Source of the DNA: Halobacillus sp. Nhm2S1
GTDB taxonomy: Bacteria > Bacillota > Bacilli > Bacillales > Halobacillaceae
Length of the DNA: 64,000 nt
Assembly (NCBI RefSeq): GCF_019599545.1
Contig: NZ_JAIEZV010000003.1
Span: forward strand, 62,001 to 126,000
Direction of reading: 5' to 3'
Shown here piece after piece: positions 52,333 to 60,275 of the stretch (its first letter is position 1; each line of letters starts with the position of its first letter). Under the pieces are notes generated by a model. It saw nothing but the letters and a program-made list of their open reading frames with translations, was not told the DNA's origin and searched no databases. A program made the translations under genes and the position numbers.

Positions 52333-52441
52333 ATTATCTCGAAACTGACTCTTACACAAACCTACCCAAAACGTTAAGAAGGGAGCAATTCGTTTGTGAC
52401 AGAATTGCCCCCGTTAGTTGAAGACTTGATTTCGAGAGATA
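52333..52441 (-). repeat. Array repeat 37, full-length form
   Basis: Outer arm ATTATCTCGAAACTGAC with AAACCTACCC, hairpin GGGAGCAATTC / GAATTGCCCCC and core. Core side nearly identical to repeat 26, loop side different. Confidence 0.92.
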
Positions 52442-52498
52442 TTAAAATCTAAAGCATTTTAACCACGCAATCTCTATAATTGAACTTTAAAACAAAAA

Positions 52499-52720
52499 TC
52501 ATTTATTCCTGCTTAACCTAAAAAACCTAGATACAGTTAGTAAAATCCATCCGGTAATCATTAAGGGTATGGAGAATGAAGAGAAAGGCACAGGGGTATT
52601 TTCAACAAACTCAAAGGCTATCCCAATCGCAAGTGCAATTGTACCAATAAAAAATAAAGATCTGCCTACTTTATAATTTCTATCCAATAGAACCATCCTC
52701 TCAAGTTGTTGATATGCCAT
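52499..52720 (-). CDS. Small membrane protein, copy B of a duplicated unit
   Basis: Near-identical to the protein at 42623 (differences include NT for NP before VPFSSFS and PLM for LLM). Two helices. ATG at 52720 is chosen as in copy A. The duplicated block spans from the 3' repeat core to TTGCAACCAT at the 5' side and stops at repeat 38. Confidence 0.7.
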   Translation of the reverse strand: MAYQQLERMVLLDRNYKVGRSLFFIGTIALAIGIAFEFVENTPVPFSSFSIPLMITGWILLTVSRFFRLSRNK

Positions 52721-52749
52721 TTGTAAGCCATACCCACTTTGCAACCATA

Positions 52750-52782
52750 GTCCCCGTTACTTGAAGACTTGAAATCGAGATA
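52750..52782 (-). repeat. Array repeat 38
   Basis: Core GTCCCCGTTACTTGAAGAC with CTTGAAATCGAG, 20 bases after the GNAT stop; right boundary of duplicated unit B. Confidence 0.9.
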
Positions 52783-52802
52783 ACCCTATATTTCAATTAA
52801 TT

Positions 52803-53270
52803 CTATGTATTAAACAACTGTATAAAAACTCCGTCCTCATAACGTTCCATGAAATCGCCTCCACTTACTTCGTCAATCAGTCCTTTCCAAAAAGCATGTG
52901 CACGTTCGTTATCTTCTATCTGGGTAATCTCCCATTCACCTGGGAACATCTTGAACAGTTCTTTGGCTATCACTTTCCCATAACCCTTCCCATTATGCTT
53001 AGTCATGATAAAGTACTCCTGAATTGAATTAGGAGTTGAAGTAGTAGCACTTTCTACAAGCGCAAATCCAATTAATTCACCATCTAATAAAATAAAATAA
53101 GCGTGATAATAATCGTTAGTCCAGTACTTTCCTAAATCAAAAGGTTTGTAAGATCCGTTATTTTCTAACTTTATTTCCGGTATATATCTGCTAAATTCAT
53201 AAATGTAAAATTGCATTAGGTTATGTAATTTCGCCTCTTCAGTAGCTTGAACCTTCTGCAAAGAAACCAT
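52803..53270 (-). CDS. GNAT N-acetyltransferase
   Basis: 155 residues. LLDGELIGFALVESATTS, the IQEYFIMTKHNGKGYGKVIA acetyl-CoA motif and NERAHAFWKGLIDE are visible. The group (predicted acetyltransferases with a YDLSEFxxxI-like N-terminus, here FYIYEFSRYIPEI) is common in cassette arrays. AAGGAG precedes the ATG. Unit with repeat 38. Confidence 0.87.
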   Translation of the reverse strand: MVSLQKVQATEEAKLHNLMQFYIYEFSRYIPEIKLENNGSYKPFDLGKYWTNDYYHAYFILLDGELIGFALVESATTSTPNSIQEYFIMTKHNGKGYGKVIAKELFKMFPGEWEITQIEDNERAHAFWKGLIDEVSGGDFMERYEDGVFIQLFNT

Positions 53271-53402
53271 TTGATCAGCTCCTTATTCTTATTGATTCTC
53301 AACTTCCCTAATATGAATAGTAACACTATGTGTTATCACGAATTTGAGCCTTCAACTATCCTGACTAACACATCAAAAGGAAGCATCCCTCTGCTCAAAA
53401 AC

Positions 53403-53435
53403 GCCCCTGTTTGTTTAAGACTCGATTTCGAGATA
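53403..53435 (-). repeat. Array repeat 39
   Basis: Core GCCCCTGTTTGTTTAAGAC with CTCGATTTCGAG; a weak outer arm (GAATTTGAGCCTTCAAC) lies about 55 bases to the left. Confidence 0.9.
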
Positions 53436-53470
53436 TCTTAAGTGATTCCATATTTTGCTCAAGACAATAA

Positions 53471-53962
53471 CTAAGTTTGGTTTGAAGCAAAATCTAATAT
53501 TTCTTGGTGCAGTTCATTCCAATCATGATGATATTCATTGAACTCATCTGGATTAATAAATATCCTTTCTGTCGATTCATATTTTGCTTGAAAGTTATGT
53601 AGTTGTTCGATGTCCATACGATAAAAGACCTGATAACCTACCTTAGGGTAAGGACTATCTTCATCCCAGCATTGGTTTTCACTGTGGTCTACTTCAATAT
53701 ACCCTAAAAGAGAACACCTTCCAGTAACATATCCTTCTTCATACGCTTCACGCTCCATGCATTCTTCTGGAGATTCTTTAAATTCTATATGACCTCCTGG
53801 AAAGTCCCATCCTCTGTGATCTAAATTCACTAACAGTAACCTATCATCTTTAAAACAAAATCCATGGACGCTCGTAATAAGTCTTTTCGGAGGAAGCACT
53901 TTATTATACTTCCACGTTAACTTAACTAGTGCTTCTCCCCAATTAACGTATTTAGTTGTCAT
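53471..53962 (-). CDS. Nudix hydrolase
   Basis: 163 residues from ATG at 53962 (GGAGAG 5 bases upstream). Nudix box: GGHIEFKESPEECMEREAYE with EGYV. GFCFKDDRLLLVNLDHRGWD is the strand before it. It fits the ADP-ribose/NTP-type Nudix fold; substrate unknown. Single-gene unit with repeat 39. Confidence 0.87.
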   Translation of the reverse strand: MTTKYVNWGEALVKLTWKYNKVLPPKRLITSVHGFCFKDDRLLLVNLDHRGWDFPGGHIEFKESPEECMEREAYEEGYVTGRCSLLGYIEVDHSENQCWDEDSPYPKVGYQVFYRMDIEQLHNFQAKYESTERIFINPDEFNEYHHDWNELHQEILDFASNQT

Positions 53963-54013
53963 AACCACTCTCCTTTGCAAGTCATGGCAAAATAAAACAA
54001 ATATTAAAGGATT

Positions 54014-54046
54014 GCCCCCGTTAGTTTAAGACTCGAATTCGAGATA
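54014..54046 (-). repeat. Array repeat 40
   Basis: Core with perfect CTCGAATTCGAG stem, 87 bases after the stop at 54134. A separate GGGCGAACACTC / CGTGATACGCCC hairpin lies at 54085-54120. Confidence 0.92.
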
Positions 54047-54133
54047 CTCTGAAGTAAGTAACCCATTAAGATCAACTTTTTTGTTTATGTATCAAGGGCG
54101 AACACTCTCGTGATACGCCCAATATGGAATAGT

Positions 54134-55183
54134 TTATGTCAAGACCTCATTAGACAGTTTCCAATCAAACCATCGACCATGTCCATCGGTTTCACCAACA
54201 GTTTCTCTTTTAGTTACTCCTTTTACAATTGAATCCACATGCAATTTCCTGTCTTCAATATTATTGTAAATATGAAAAACGTTTCTTTGTCTACCTACTT
54301 CTTTTATTTTTTGTAACAAATTTTCTTTAACTTGTTCTGGCATCTGATTAGCTACATGAGTATGGAAAATACACAGGGTTGTATCAGCAGGTATTTCTTT
54401 TATGACTTCTGTTAATAGGCCGACACCATCCCCTTCAATGAGGTGAGGAGGTTGTAACCTTAGTTGCTTTACAGAATCCTCAAAGTTTGCAATTCGGTCT
54501 TCATGTTCTGGCCATATTAAAGCTTTTAACCATAGGTAGTCTTCTTCGCTGGTAAGATCACTAACATGTAAGTCCAAACCTCGTCGATCATTTACAGGAG
54601 GTGTTGAAGATATTAAGTCTCGTGGAACCTCTCCTTCCCGGACTGTAGATGTTAGATGTACATAAGAATCTTTGTTTCCATAAAGTTCTTCATTTCCATA
54701 GGAATAAGAATACTGATCCCATAAAAGCTGAAGACCAGCGCTTGTACCTATTTCAATAAGGGAAAGAGGTTTATTGGTTTGTTGATGGATGTAGCCGCAT
54801 ACTGGAAACAAATAAGCACATCGGCGGACTTCATTCGTTTGTACAAGTTTATTTTTTAGAATAGATTTTATTTTGCTTGAGTTCTCTATGCAAAAGTCTT
54901 TAAATGTCTCAAACAAATGACTGTCCTTTTTGGGTTCATTTACTATGCTTGGGTAGTATTCTTTGAGTTGATGATCACTACCTTGGAGAAGTAAATAGTG
55001 AACCGCACCCAAAAGTAAATTTGGAATAGGTTGTCCTTCTCTTGCTTCTAAACATAATGTTAATATGTCATCATCATTAGCTATCTCTGAGGCTAACCGT
55101 TTATAAAGTTCACTAGATCCTTCACATTCTAAGACAGCAAAGTTATTAAATCTTTCCGTCAAACTATTTTTATTCATGACCAT
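54134..55183 (-). CDS. DUF2332 family protein
   Basis: 349 residues. SLIEIGTSAGLQLLWDQYSY and IEGDGVGLLTEVIKEIPADT, then FHTHVANQMPEQ are hallmarks of DUF2332 proteins, which look like divergent Rossmann methyltransferase-type enzymes (GTSAGL loop) without assigned activity. AAGGGAGA precedes the ATG. Single-gene unit with repeat 40. Confidence 0.82.
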   Translation of the reverse strand: MVMNKNSLTERFNNFAVLECEGSSELYKRLASEIANDDDILTLCLEAREGQPIPNLLLGAVHYLLLQGSDHQLKEYYPSIVNEPKKDSHLFETFKDFCIENSSKIKSILKNKLVQTNEVRRCAYLFPVCGYIHQQTNKPLSLIEIGTSAGLQLLWDQYSYSYGNEELYGNKDSYVHLTSTVREGEVPRDLISSTPPVNDRRGLDLHVSDLTSEEDYLWLKALIWPEHEDRIANFEDSVKQLRLQPPHLIEGDGVGLLTEVIKEIPADTTLCIFHTHVANQMPEQVKENLLQKIKEVGRQRNVFHIYNNIEDRKLHVDSIVKGVTKRETVGETDGHGRWFDWKLSNEVLT

Positions 55184-55312
55184 TTATCTCCCTTCATTGA
55201 TAACGCTATCATATTTAACTCTAAACTATTACCAATATTATGTAAATTCAAGTGAATATGAATTGCAGCAGAGTTAACTCAAAACTGAATCTCCAAAAGA
55301 CTGTTATAAAAA

Positions 55313-55371
55313 AGAGCGATTATTCTTATTGAATAATCGCCCCCTTCTCTATAAGACTTGATTTCGAGATA
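55313..55371 (-). repeat. Array repeat 41 with hairpin
   Basis: GAGCGATTATTC / GAATAATCGCCC hairpin and core; a weak outer arm (AACTCAAAACTGAATCTCC) lies to the left. Confidence 0.92.
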
Positions 55372-55421
55372 ATATTAAAGCCGTAGAGTAAATCCTTCAG
55401 CATCCGTTCGTGAAGCAACAA

Positions 55422-55580
55422 TTACTTTTCATTTTCTGCTTTATCTAAAAGTGATATGATCTTTTTATTTTGTTCAACCTGAATGTCACTATTATTTTTT
55501 ATTAAGCGTACCCACCTTATTAGGAAAGCCAATACTATAATAGGGAAAAACATTAATAAAGTTGGCACAAGTACATCCAT
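55422..55580 (-). CDS. 52-residue protein: one helix plus coiled coil
   Basis: ATG at 55580 with AGGAGG 8 bases upstream. One helix (LVPTLLMFFPIIVLAFLI), then a charged helix (DIQVEQNKKIISLLDKAENE). Layout like the genes at 34707 and 55714. Unit with repeat 41. Confidence 0.68.
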   Translation of the reverse strand: MDVLVPTLLMFFPIIVLAFLIRWVRLIKNNSDIQVEQNKKIISLLDKAENEK

Positions 55581-55641
55581 TAAATATTCCTCCTAAAAAT
55601 TTTTCTTTCATTTAATAACCGATAGTCATTGTACAACAATC

Positions 55642-55673
55642 GCCCCGTTAGTTGAAGACTCGATATTGAGAAA
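55642..55673 (-). repeat. Array repeat 42
   Basis: Core CGCCCCGTTAGTTGAAGAC with CTCGATATTGAG stem, 40 bases after the stop at 55714. Confidence 0.88.
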
Positions 55674-55713
55674 AAACGATAAAAATAAATCCTAATACCT
55701 TATGTAGTTCAGA

Positions 55714-55902
55714 TCACTTTTTATCTCCTTGGGAAAGCTTGTCTATTTTTTCTTCCATTCGACTTAATTGTTTATTTCTATTTCTAGCATTCACAACAAG
55801 TGTAAATACCCCTACGATTACAGCAGCCAAAATAAGAAAGAAAACCAATTGAACAATTACATCACCAATAATTAAACCGCCGATTGTTGACAATAAAAGC
55901 AT
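55714..55902 (-). CDS. Small membrane protein with coiled-coil tail
   Basis: ATG at 55902 follows GGGGTGGG. Two helices (IGGLIIGDVIVQLVFFLI and AAVIVGVFTLVV), then NRNKQLSRMEEKIDKLSQGD, a short coiled coil. The 3' end of a second copy survives at 41411. Unit with repeat 42. Confidence 0.62.
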   Translation of the reverse strand: MLLLSTIGGLIIGDVIVQLVFFLILAAVIVGVFTLVVNARNRNKQLSRMEEKIDKLSQGDKK

Positions 55903-55965
55903 AATTAACCCACCCCACATTTCATATTCAAACATTGGAATAAAAAGACCACTTATTAGAGTAAC

Positions 55966-55998
55966 GCCCCCGTTTCCGTAAGACTTGATTTCAAGATA
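55966..55998 (-). repeat. Array repeat 43
   Basis: Core CCCCCGTTTCCGTAAGAC with CTTGATTTCAAG stem, 50 bases after the stop at 56049. Confidence 0.92.
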
Positions 55999-56048
55999 TT
56001 AAAGCAGGTATTATACTAAACTCCCATAAGTTGCATAGCACATTTACC

Positions 56049-56879
56049 TTAATCAAACGGAAATATGTACACTGTATAATTAAAATAATTCTCTAATCCG
56101 ATATTTTGAGCAATTATATTAGAAGGCTTATTTGCCTCTTCACAATCCCAGTACGGAATCATACCCTTACTCAAAGAATCTTTCAAAACACAATGAGCTG
56201 CCTTTTGACCTAGTTTATTGCCTTGATGGACTTCTATTGTTTCTATATCTATCCCGTGGACTTTTTCAGCTACAAACCCCGAAAAACATAAACTCGCAAC
56301 CTTATTTTTGTAGACAATGCAATAACCGATTCCTTTTTGATAAAAATCCTCAGGAGAAGACCAGAATTCTGATATTTTAGAGCGTAAAAATCCTATATTT
56401 TCAAGGGAATTGTTCTTATCCTCAATAAGCTCATTATCGATTTTTAATACGGTATAATCTTGACTAATCGAAGGTTCATTATTATCTTTATAATGATTTT
56501 CCCACATTGTATAAACCTTTTGATTCGATTTCTGCATTTGACGATGTTTAAAAACTCTTTCTATGATTTTTTCCCACCCTGGATGATTACCAATTGCTAT
56601 AAAGTTATTTAACCTCAGCTTCTGAGCTTCAGGAAAAATTACTTTATCAATAAAATCGTTTATGTGGTTATTAAATCCCTCATTTTCTTCATCTCCAATA
56701 AAGAAAAAACCATCATTATTACCCAACCAGATAATTCCTGTCTTTGGAGAATCAATATGATCTACAAAAATTCGACCTGGGTTATTTCCTTCAATTACTG
56801 CTTTAACTTCTAAATGACCTTCCCCATTTATCAACTTTTCACATTTATAGAATTCAGATTTATCAAGTTCACGAATCAT
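56049..56879 (-). CDS. GNAT-type acetyltransferase, two-domain
   Basis: 276 residues. The N-terminal half (IFVDHIDSPKTGIIWLGNND) and C-terminal GNAT fold (GIDIETIEVHQGNKLGQKAA, IPYWDCEEANKPSNIIAQNI) match the family of larger Bacillus acetyltransferases (PF12746-like). GGAGGG precedes the ATG. Single-gene unit with repeat 43. Confidence 0.82.
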   Translation of the reverse strand: MIRELDKSEFYKCEKLINGEGHLEVKAVIEGNNPGRIFVDHIDSPKTGIIWLGNNDGFFFIGDEENEGFNNHINDFIDKVIFPEAQKLRLNNFIAIGNHPGWEKIIERVFKHRQMQKSNQKVYTMWENHYKDNNEPSISQDYTVLKIDNELIEDKNNSLENIGFLRSKISEFWSSPEDFYQKGIGYCIVYKNKVASLCFSGFVAEKVHGIDIETIEVHQGNKLGQKAAHCVLKDSLSKGMIPYWDCEEANKPSNIIAQNIGLENYFNYTVYIFPFD

Positions 56880-57146
56880 ATGTAGCCCTCCTACTGGAAT
56901 AACATCATCGCCAATATTGTTATTTAGTCTTTTATAATCTTACTGTTTGGCTATCACAAGTAGTGACCTCCACTGTGCAGTTAGTTTAACTACATTTCTT
57001 CATAAACCCTATTTTAACCAGTACTAGAAGTGTACTAAAACCCCTGTATTCTTGAATAATTGGGCTTTTTGTAGAACTTTTTTATATGACGATTTTAGTT
57101 TATGTACTCCAACACGCGATAAGTTTTTTAGTGACAGGGCTTTTTA

Positions 57147-57725
57147 TTAGAAATTAAGTTTCATGCGTCTAGCTACTCTTCCATTTCTCATTACAGGGGA
57201 TAACTCTTCATAAAACTCGATATCTTCGAAGATCGGCTCATCCTCGTAATAGCCATGTTGCATGCGGTAACGATTGAAAATGTATTCTATACATCGCTTA
57301 TTCGAAGGAAATAAAGCTATCTCCTCCTCCTTTTTATTCAACAAAATCGCCATCATTTGATTCGGGCTGCGAAAACTATTTACCATATGTTCCGAATTCT
57401 CTTTGTGGGTCACCCATTCCAAATTACTTTTTTTCGGATTCCCACGATCGGCATCGATATGGTTCACCACGGCTTTGTTGTCAGGATTCGGGATAAACGC
57501 TGTTGCGACCAGACGATGCACTAATTGTTGTTGCGCTTTGCCCTTGTGACTTAAGTTTACATACTTATAACCTCCGTGGTTCACATGCTGGTTCATTCGT
57601 TTAACAGTCGTTTTATTGATAACCTCGCCTTCTGTACTTACCAGGTAATTCGGAAAACCGTCAACTTCTTTCCAATCACCAACCGATGTAATAGCCTTTA
57701 TTTTATTTGATATTTGTGTATCCAT
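57147..57725 (-). CDS. HNH endonuclease with NUMOD4 domain
   Basis: 192 residues. NUMOD4 segment DWKEVDGFPNYLVSTEGEVI, an HNH core (QLVHRLVATAFIPNPDN, VNHIDADRGNPKKSNLEWVT) and a variable C-terminus. Such proteins are free-standing homing-type endonucleases of phages and mobile elements. No array repeat follows it, unlike most neighbours, so it may have entered the region independently. Confidence 0.87.
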   Translation of the reverse strand: MDTQISNKIKAITSVGDWKEVDGFPNYLVSTEGEVINKTTVKRMNQHVNHGGYKYVNLSHKGKAQQQLVHRLVATAFIPNPDNKAVVNHIDADRGNPKKSNLEWVTHKENSEHMVNSFRSPNQMMAILLNKKEEEIALFPSNKRCIEYIFNRYRMQHGYYEDEPIFEDIEFYEELSPVMRNGRVARRMKLNF

Positions 57726-57848
57726 GTGTCACATCCTTAGGGACTTTTGCCTAAATAGGTTGTAGTAAGGCTTTTTAAAGTTGTTTTAATTTCTATTCAT
57801 CTGCTTACACAATCTCTGAAAAATGTGATTGCTTTTTGTTGAACTAAC

Positions 57849-57881
57849 GCCCCCATTTGCTTAAGACTCGATTTCAAGATA
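57849..57881 (-). repeat. Array repeat 44
   Basis: Core preceded by GAACTAAC, CCCCCATTTGCTTAAGAC with CTCGATTTCAAG. The next gene to its right is on the plus strand, so no minus-strand gene precedes this repeat. Confidence 0.92.
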
Positions 57882-58018
57882 ATAATCTTCAATAGTTAAG
57901 AAACAACTACATATTAAAATTTCACCTTTTACCAATCATTTCTAGTTAAACCACCAATTATTTAGAATTTATGTTAATATCTGGTTGTAGCAATTTTTTT
58001 AAGAAGGTGGTTTTCTCT

Positions 58019-58270
58019 ATGGAAGTAAGAGTGAAAGAGAAGGGAGATTTAATTTCAATAAGGTGGTTTTTATCAAAAATTGAAATTCCCAAAAAAGATA
58101 TAGTAAATGTTTATGAAAGTAGCGAATATGGGGGTGACTCTTCTGTCACGCACCATATTGGTCAACCTTATGCAAGAGCAGATAGAGTAATTATTCAAAC
58201 AAAAGACGCTAAATATCTTATTTATACCAATAATGGTGCGAGCATTCTAGAAAAACTAAACAATAACTAA
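58019..58270 (+). CDS. SunI-like PH-domain protein (bacteriocin-immunity type)
   Basis: ATG at 58019 with AAGGTGG 8 bases upstream. The 83-residue protein (GDLISIRWFLSKIEIPKKDI, then HHIGQPYARADRVIIQTKDA and KYLIYTNNGASILEKL) matches the SunI-like PH domain family; SunI protects against the glycopeptide sublancin. It lacks a membrane helix, unlike SunI, and resembles short YnzG-type relatives. It is one of very few plus-strand genes in the array. Confidence 0.75.
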   Translation: MEVRVKEKGDLISIRWFLSKIEIPKKDIVNVYESSEYGGDSSVTHHIGQPYARADRVIIQTKDAKYLIYTNNGASILEKLNNN

Positions 58271-58339
58271 ATCCAAATTAAAATATTCTACCATCATACT
58301 CATAGAAAATATTGAGATACATTACTTATAAGGTGGGTC

Positions 58340-58423
58340 ATGAAACATACAAGAGCCATCTTTTTATGCCTCACCTTACTTACCCTTTACACAAGAAAAA
58401 GCACTTTTGCTAAATTTCAATAA
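58340..58423 (+). CDS. 27-residue signal-peptide-like frame
   Basis: ATG with AAGGTGGG a few bases upstream, reading MKHTRAIFLCLTLLTLYTRK and STFAKFQ. It looks like a signal peptide without a mature protein, downstream of the SunI-like gene on the same strand. Either a small peptide or the stump of a secreted protein gene. Confidence 0.4.
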   Translation: MKHTRAIFLCLTLLTLYTRKSTFAKFQ

Positions 58424-58432
58424 TGATCTTTT

Positions 58433-58462
58433 AGACGTTTTCCTCAGCAGGAGACGTCTTTC
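58433..58462 (+). terminator. Possible terminator of the plus-strand pair
   Basis: AGACGTTTTCCT / AGGAGACGTCT hairpin with a T-rich tail after the small frame. Confidence 0.5.
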
Positions 58463-58514
58463 TTCATGTCCACTTGCAGAAGAATGTTTTCAGAAAGTTG
58501 CTTATTAAAGAAAA

Positions 58515-58547
58515 GCCCCCGTTACTTGAAGACTCAGTGTCGAGATG
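58515..58547 (-). repeat. Array repeat 45
   Basis: Core with CTCAGTGTCGAG stem, 38 bases after the stop at 58586. Confidence 0.9.
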
Positions 58548-58585
58548 TCTTCAAATAGAGCTATGTACTAATTAACTGTATTAAG

Positions 58586-58744
58586 TCAACGTGTAAACCA
58601 CCATACAAAAAATAAGATTACTGCGATGATAAACCAAGTAAGTGCAACTATATGTTTTCTTTCAGTCTTTTTCTTAGAAGAGTTAGAAAAAAGTATTCCA
58701 CTGATCAAGGCGATAGCAATTGCTATCCAGGTCCAAAAGCTCAT
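58586..58744 (-). CDS. Small membrane protein, 52 residues
   Basis: ATG at 58744 with AAGGAGG upstream. Two helices (FWTWIAIAIALISGILF and LTWFIIAVILFFVWWF) joined by a basic loop (SKKKTERKH). Unit with repeat 45. Function unknown. Confidence 0.7.
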   Translation of the reverse strand: MSFWTWIAIAIALISGILFSNSSKKKTERKHIVALTWFIIAVILFFVWWFTR

Positions 58745-58803
58745 AAAATCCTCCTTTCACTACCATTTAAGACATAATTTGCGATAGACATTATTTAATT
58801 AAA

Positions 58804-58836
58804 GCCCCCGTTAGTTGAAGACTTGAATTCGAGACA
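58804..58836 (-). repeat. Array repeat 46
   Basis: Core with CTTGAATTCGAG, 16 bases after the stop at 58853. Confidence 0.92.
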
Positions 58837-58852
58837 TTCTTCAGCTATAACG

Positions 58853-59404
58853 TTAGAAGTTACCTTCTGTAATCACCGGGATACTCTCTGTCGAAATGTT
58901 ATTAAATTCTTCATACTTCCCTTTTTTGTACACATGATTTATATTTGAAAAGAAAAAATCCCCTTTCAAATCATCTAAAAACAGTATGTATTCTCCTGAT
59001 TCTATAGGAATTATTTCATCGGACAGTGATAGGGTATGATCTTTAAACTTTCCATCCTCTTTCTGTTTGAAACCTACAGGATAAAAGACCTTTATTGTAT
59101 CGCCTTTTCCATAAACTTCACCATCGAAATCCTTTAAGCTATTCAAAACACTTATTGTATATACTCTATCGAATTGATAAACATCATTCTCTGCATCGGC
59201 AACCTGAGTTCTTATTTTGTATTCACCATTAATTGTCCCATGTATTATTAAGTCGGCGTTCTTCTTTAATGACATAAACTCTTCCTCTGCAGAAACACCC
59301 AACCCTACACCCTGAGTGGTTTCAGTATTCTTTGGGAGAATAATACCAATGATCGCCCCTAATAAGAAAAATGAGGATATTGTTACTAAAACCCTTACTT
59401 TCAC
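58853..59404 (-). CDS. Secreted or anchored protein, 183 residues
   Basis: GTG start with GGAAGTGAG upstream. N-terminal helix (VLVTISSFFLLGAIIGIIL), then a beta-rich domain with ADLIIHGTINGEYKIRTQVA and GEYILFLDDLKGDFFFSNIN. A decayed homologue lies outside the array at 9862. No named family recognised. Unit ended by repeat 46. Confidence 0.75.
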   Translation of the reverse strand: MKVRVLVTISSFFLLGAIIGIILPKNTETTQGVGLGVSAEEEFMSLKKNADLIIHGTINGEYKIRTQVADAENDVYQFDRVYTISVLNSLKDFDGEVYGKGDTIKVFYPVGFKQKEDGKFKDHTLSLSDEIIPIESGEYILFLDDLKGDFFFSNINHVYKKGKYEEFNNISTESIPVITEGNF

Positions 59405-59578
59405 CTAACTCACTTCCTTTTCCACTTAGAAATTCACTTTTAATCTTACCATAAGTTGTAAATAGAAATAGATGCAAGGAATGAAGAGTACTGTCATTAC
59501 CATCGTCCTTGTGTTCTTAAATGTACTTTGATATTGAATGGGAGCCCTCGAGGATCTTGCCACCCACACAAAAAAGGA

Positions 59579-59635
59579 AGCGATTGTCTTTATTTAACAA
59601 TCGCCCCCGTTTCTTTAAGACTTAAATTCAAGGTA
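59579..59635 (-). repeat. Array repeat 47 with hairpin
   Basis: AGCGATTGTC / AACAATCGCCC hairpin plus core with altered stem (CTTAAATTCAAG), 65 bases after the stop at 59700. Confidence 0.88.
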
Positions 59636-59699
59636 TCTTCGCATAATTAACAGCCAACATCCTTCCAATGCTGGCTGTTAATTATGGACAATATGGAAA

Positions 59700-59942
59700 T
59701 CATTTACGATTAAAAAGAACCAATCCCAGCAATATGCAAATTACAATGATAAGCATTGGAGTAGTTGTTAGAAGTGCATTACCTCCCCAACTAATACCTG
59801 GTCCGTCTGCTCCAGAGATCGAAGCAGATACATGTGCAGCTGATGTTTTTATTGCAGTAATTAACTCTCCCAATGAGTATGTTATGACTCCAGTTAATAA
59901 GGACAACCCAATTAACAAGATTCCCAAACCCCGATTATACAA
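59700..59942 (-). CDS. Small membrane protein, 80 residues
   Basis: TTG start with GGGGG upstream. Two helices (LGILLIGLSLLTGVITYSL and TTTPMLIIVICILLGLVLF) separated by a Ser/Gly-rich loop (SASISGADGPGISWGG). Unit with repeat 47. Confidence 0.65.
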   Translation of the reverse strand: MYNRGLGILLIGLSLLTGVITYSLGELITAIKTSAAHVSASISGADGPGISWGGNALLTTTPMLIIVICILLGLVLFNRK

Positions 59943-60081
59943 TTCATATCCCCCTAAACCATTACAATGAATAATGTCATTGAAAACACTAACATAAAAT
60001 TAAATGTTAAACATTAGGGATACCGATTCTTTATGTAACTGGCTAGACTCTATACATGTATTCTGCCATAAACATTAAAAA

Positions 60082-60140
60082 GAGAAGAATTCTTTTATTT
60101 CAGAATTGCCCCCAATACAGGAAGACTTGAATTCAAGATA
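60082..60140 (-). repeat. Array repeat 48 with hairpin
   Basis: AGAAGAATTC / GAATTGCC hairpin and core CCCCCAATACAGGAAGAC with CTTGAATTCAAG stem. Confidence 0.9.
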
Positions 60141-60234
60141 ACTACCACTTTCAATGATTGTAATCGATAGAAGTTTCAGCAATCCAGCCTTATCATTTTT
60201 CTGACCCTGTGTACTTTCACTGACTAACAAATTT

Positions 60235-60263
60235 AAAGGATGACTGAATTCAGTCATCCTTTT
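60235..60263 (-). terminator. Terminator of the kinase-like gene
   Basis: Perfect AAAGGATGACTGAA / TTCAGTCATCCTTT hairpin between the kinase stop and repeat 48; it shows that transcription can end before the repeat. Confidence 0.8.
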
Positions 60264-60275
60264 ATCTTTGATAGC

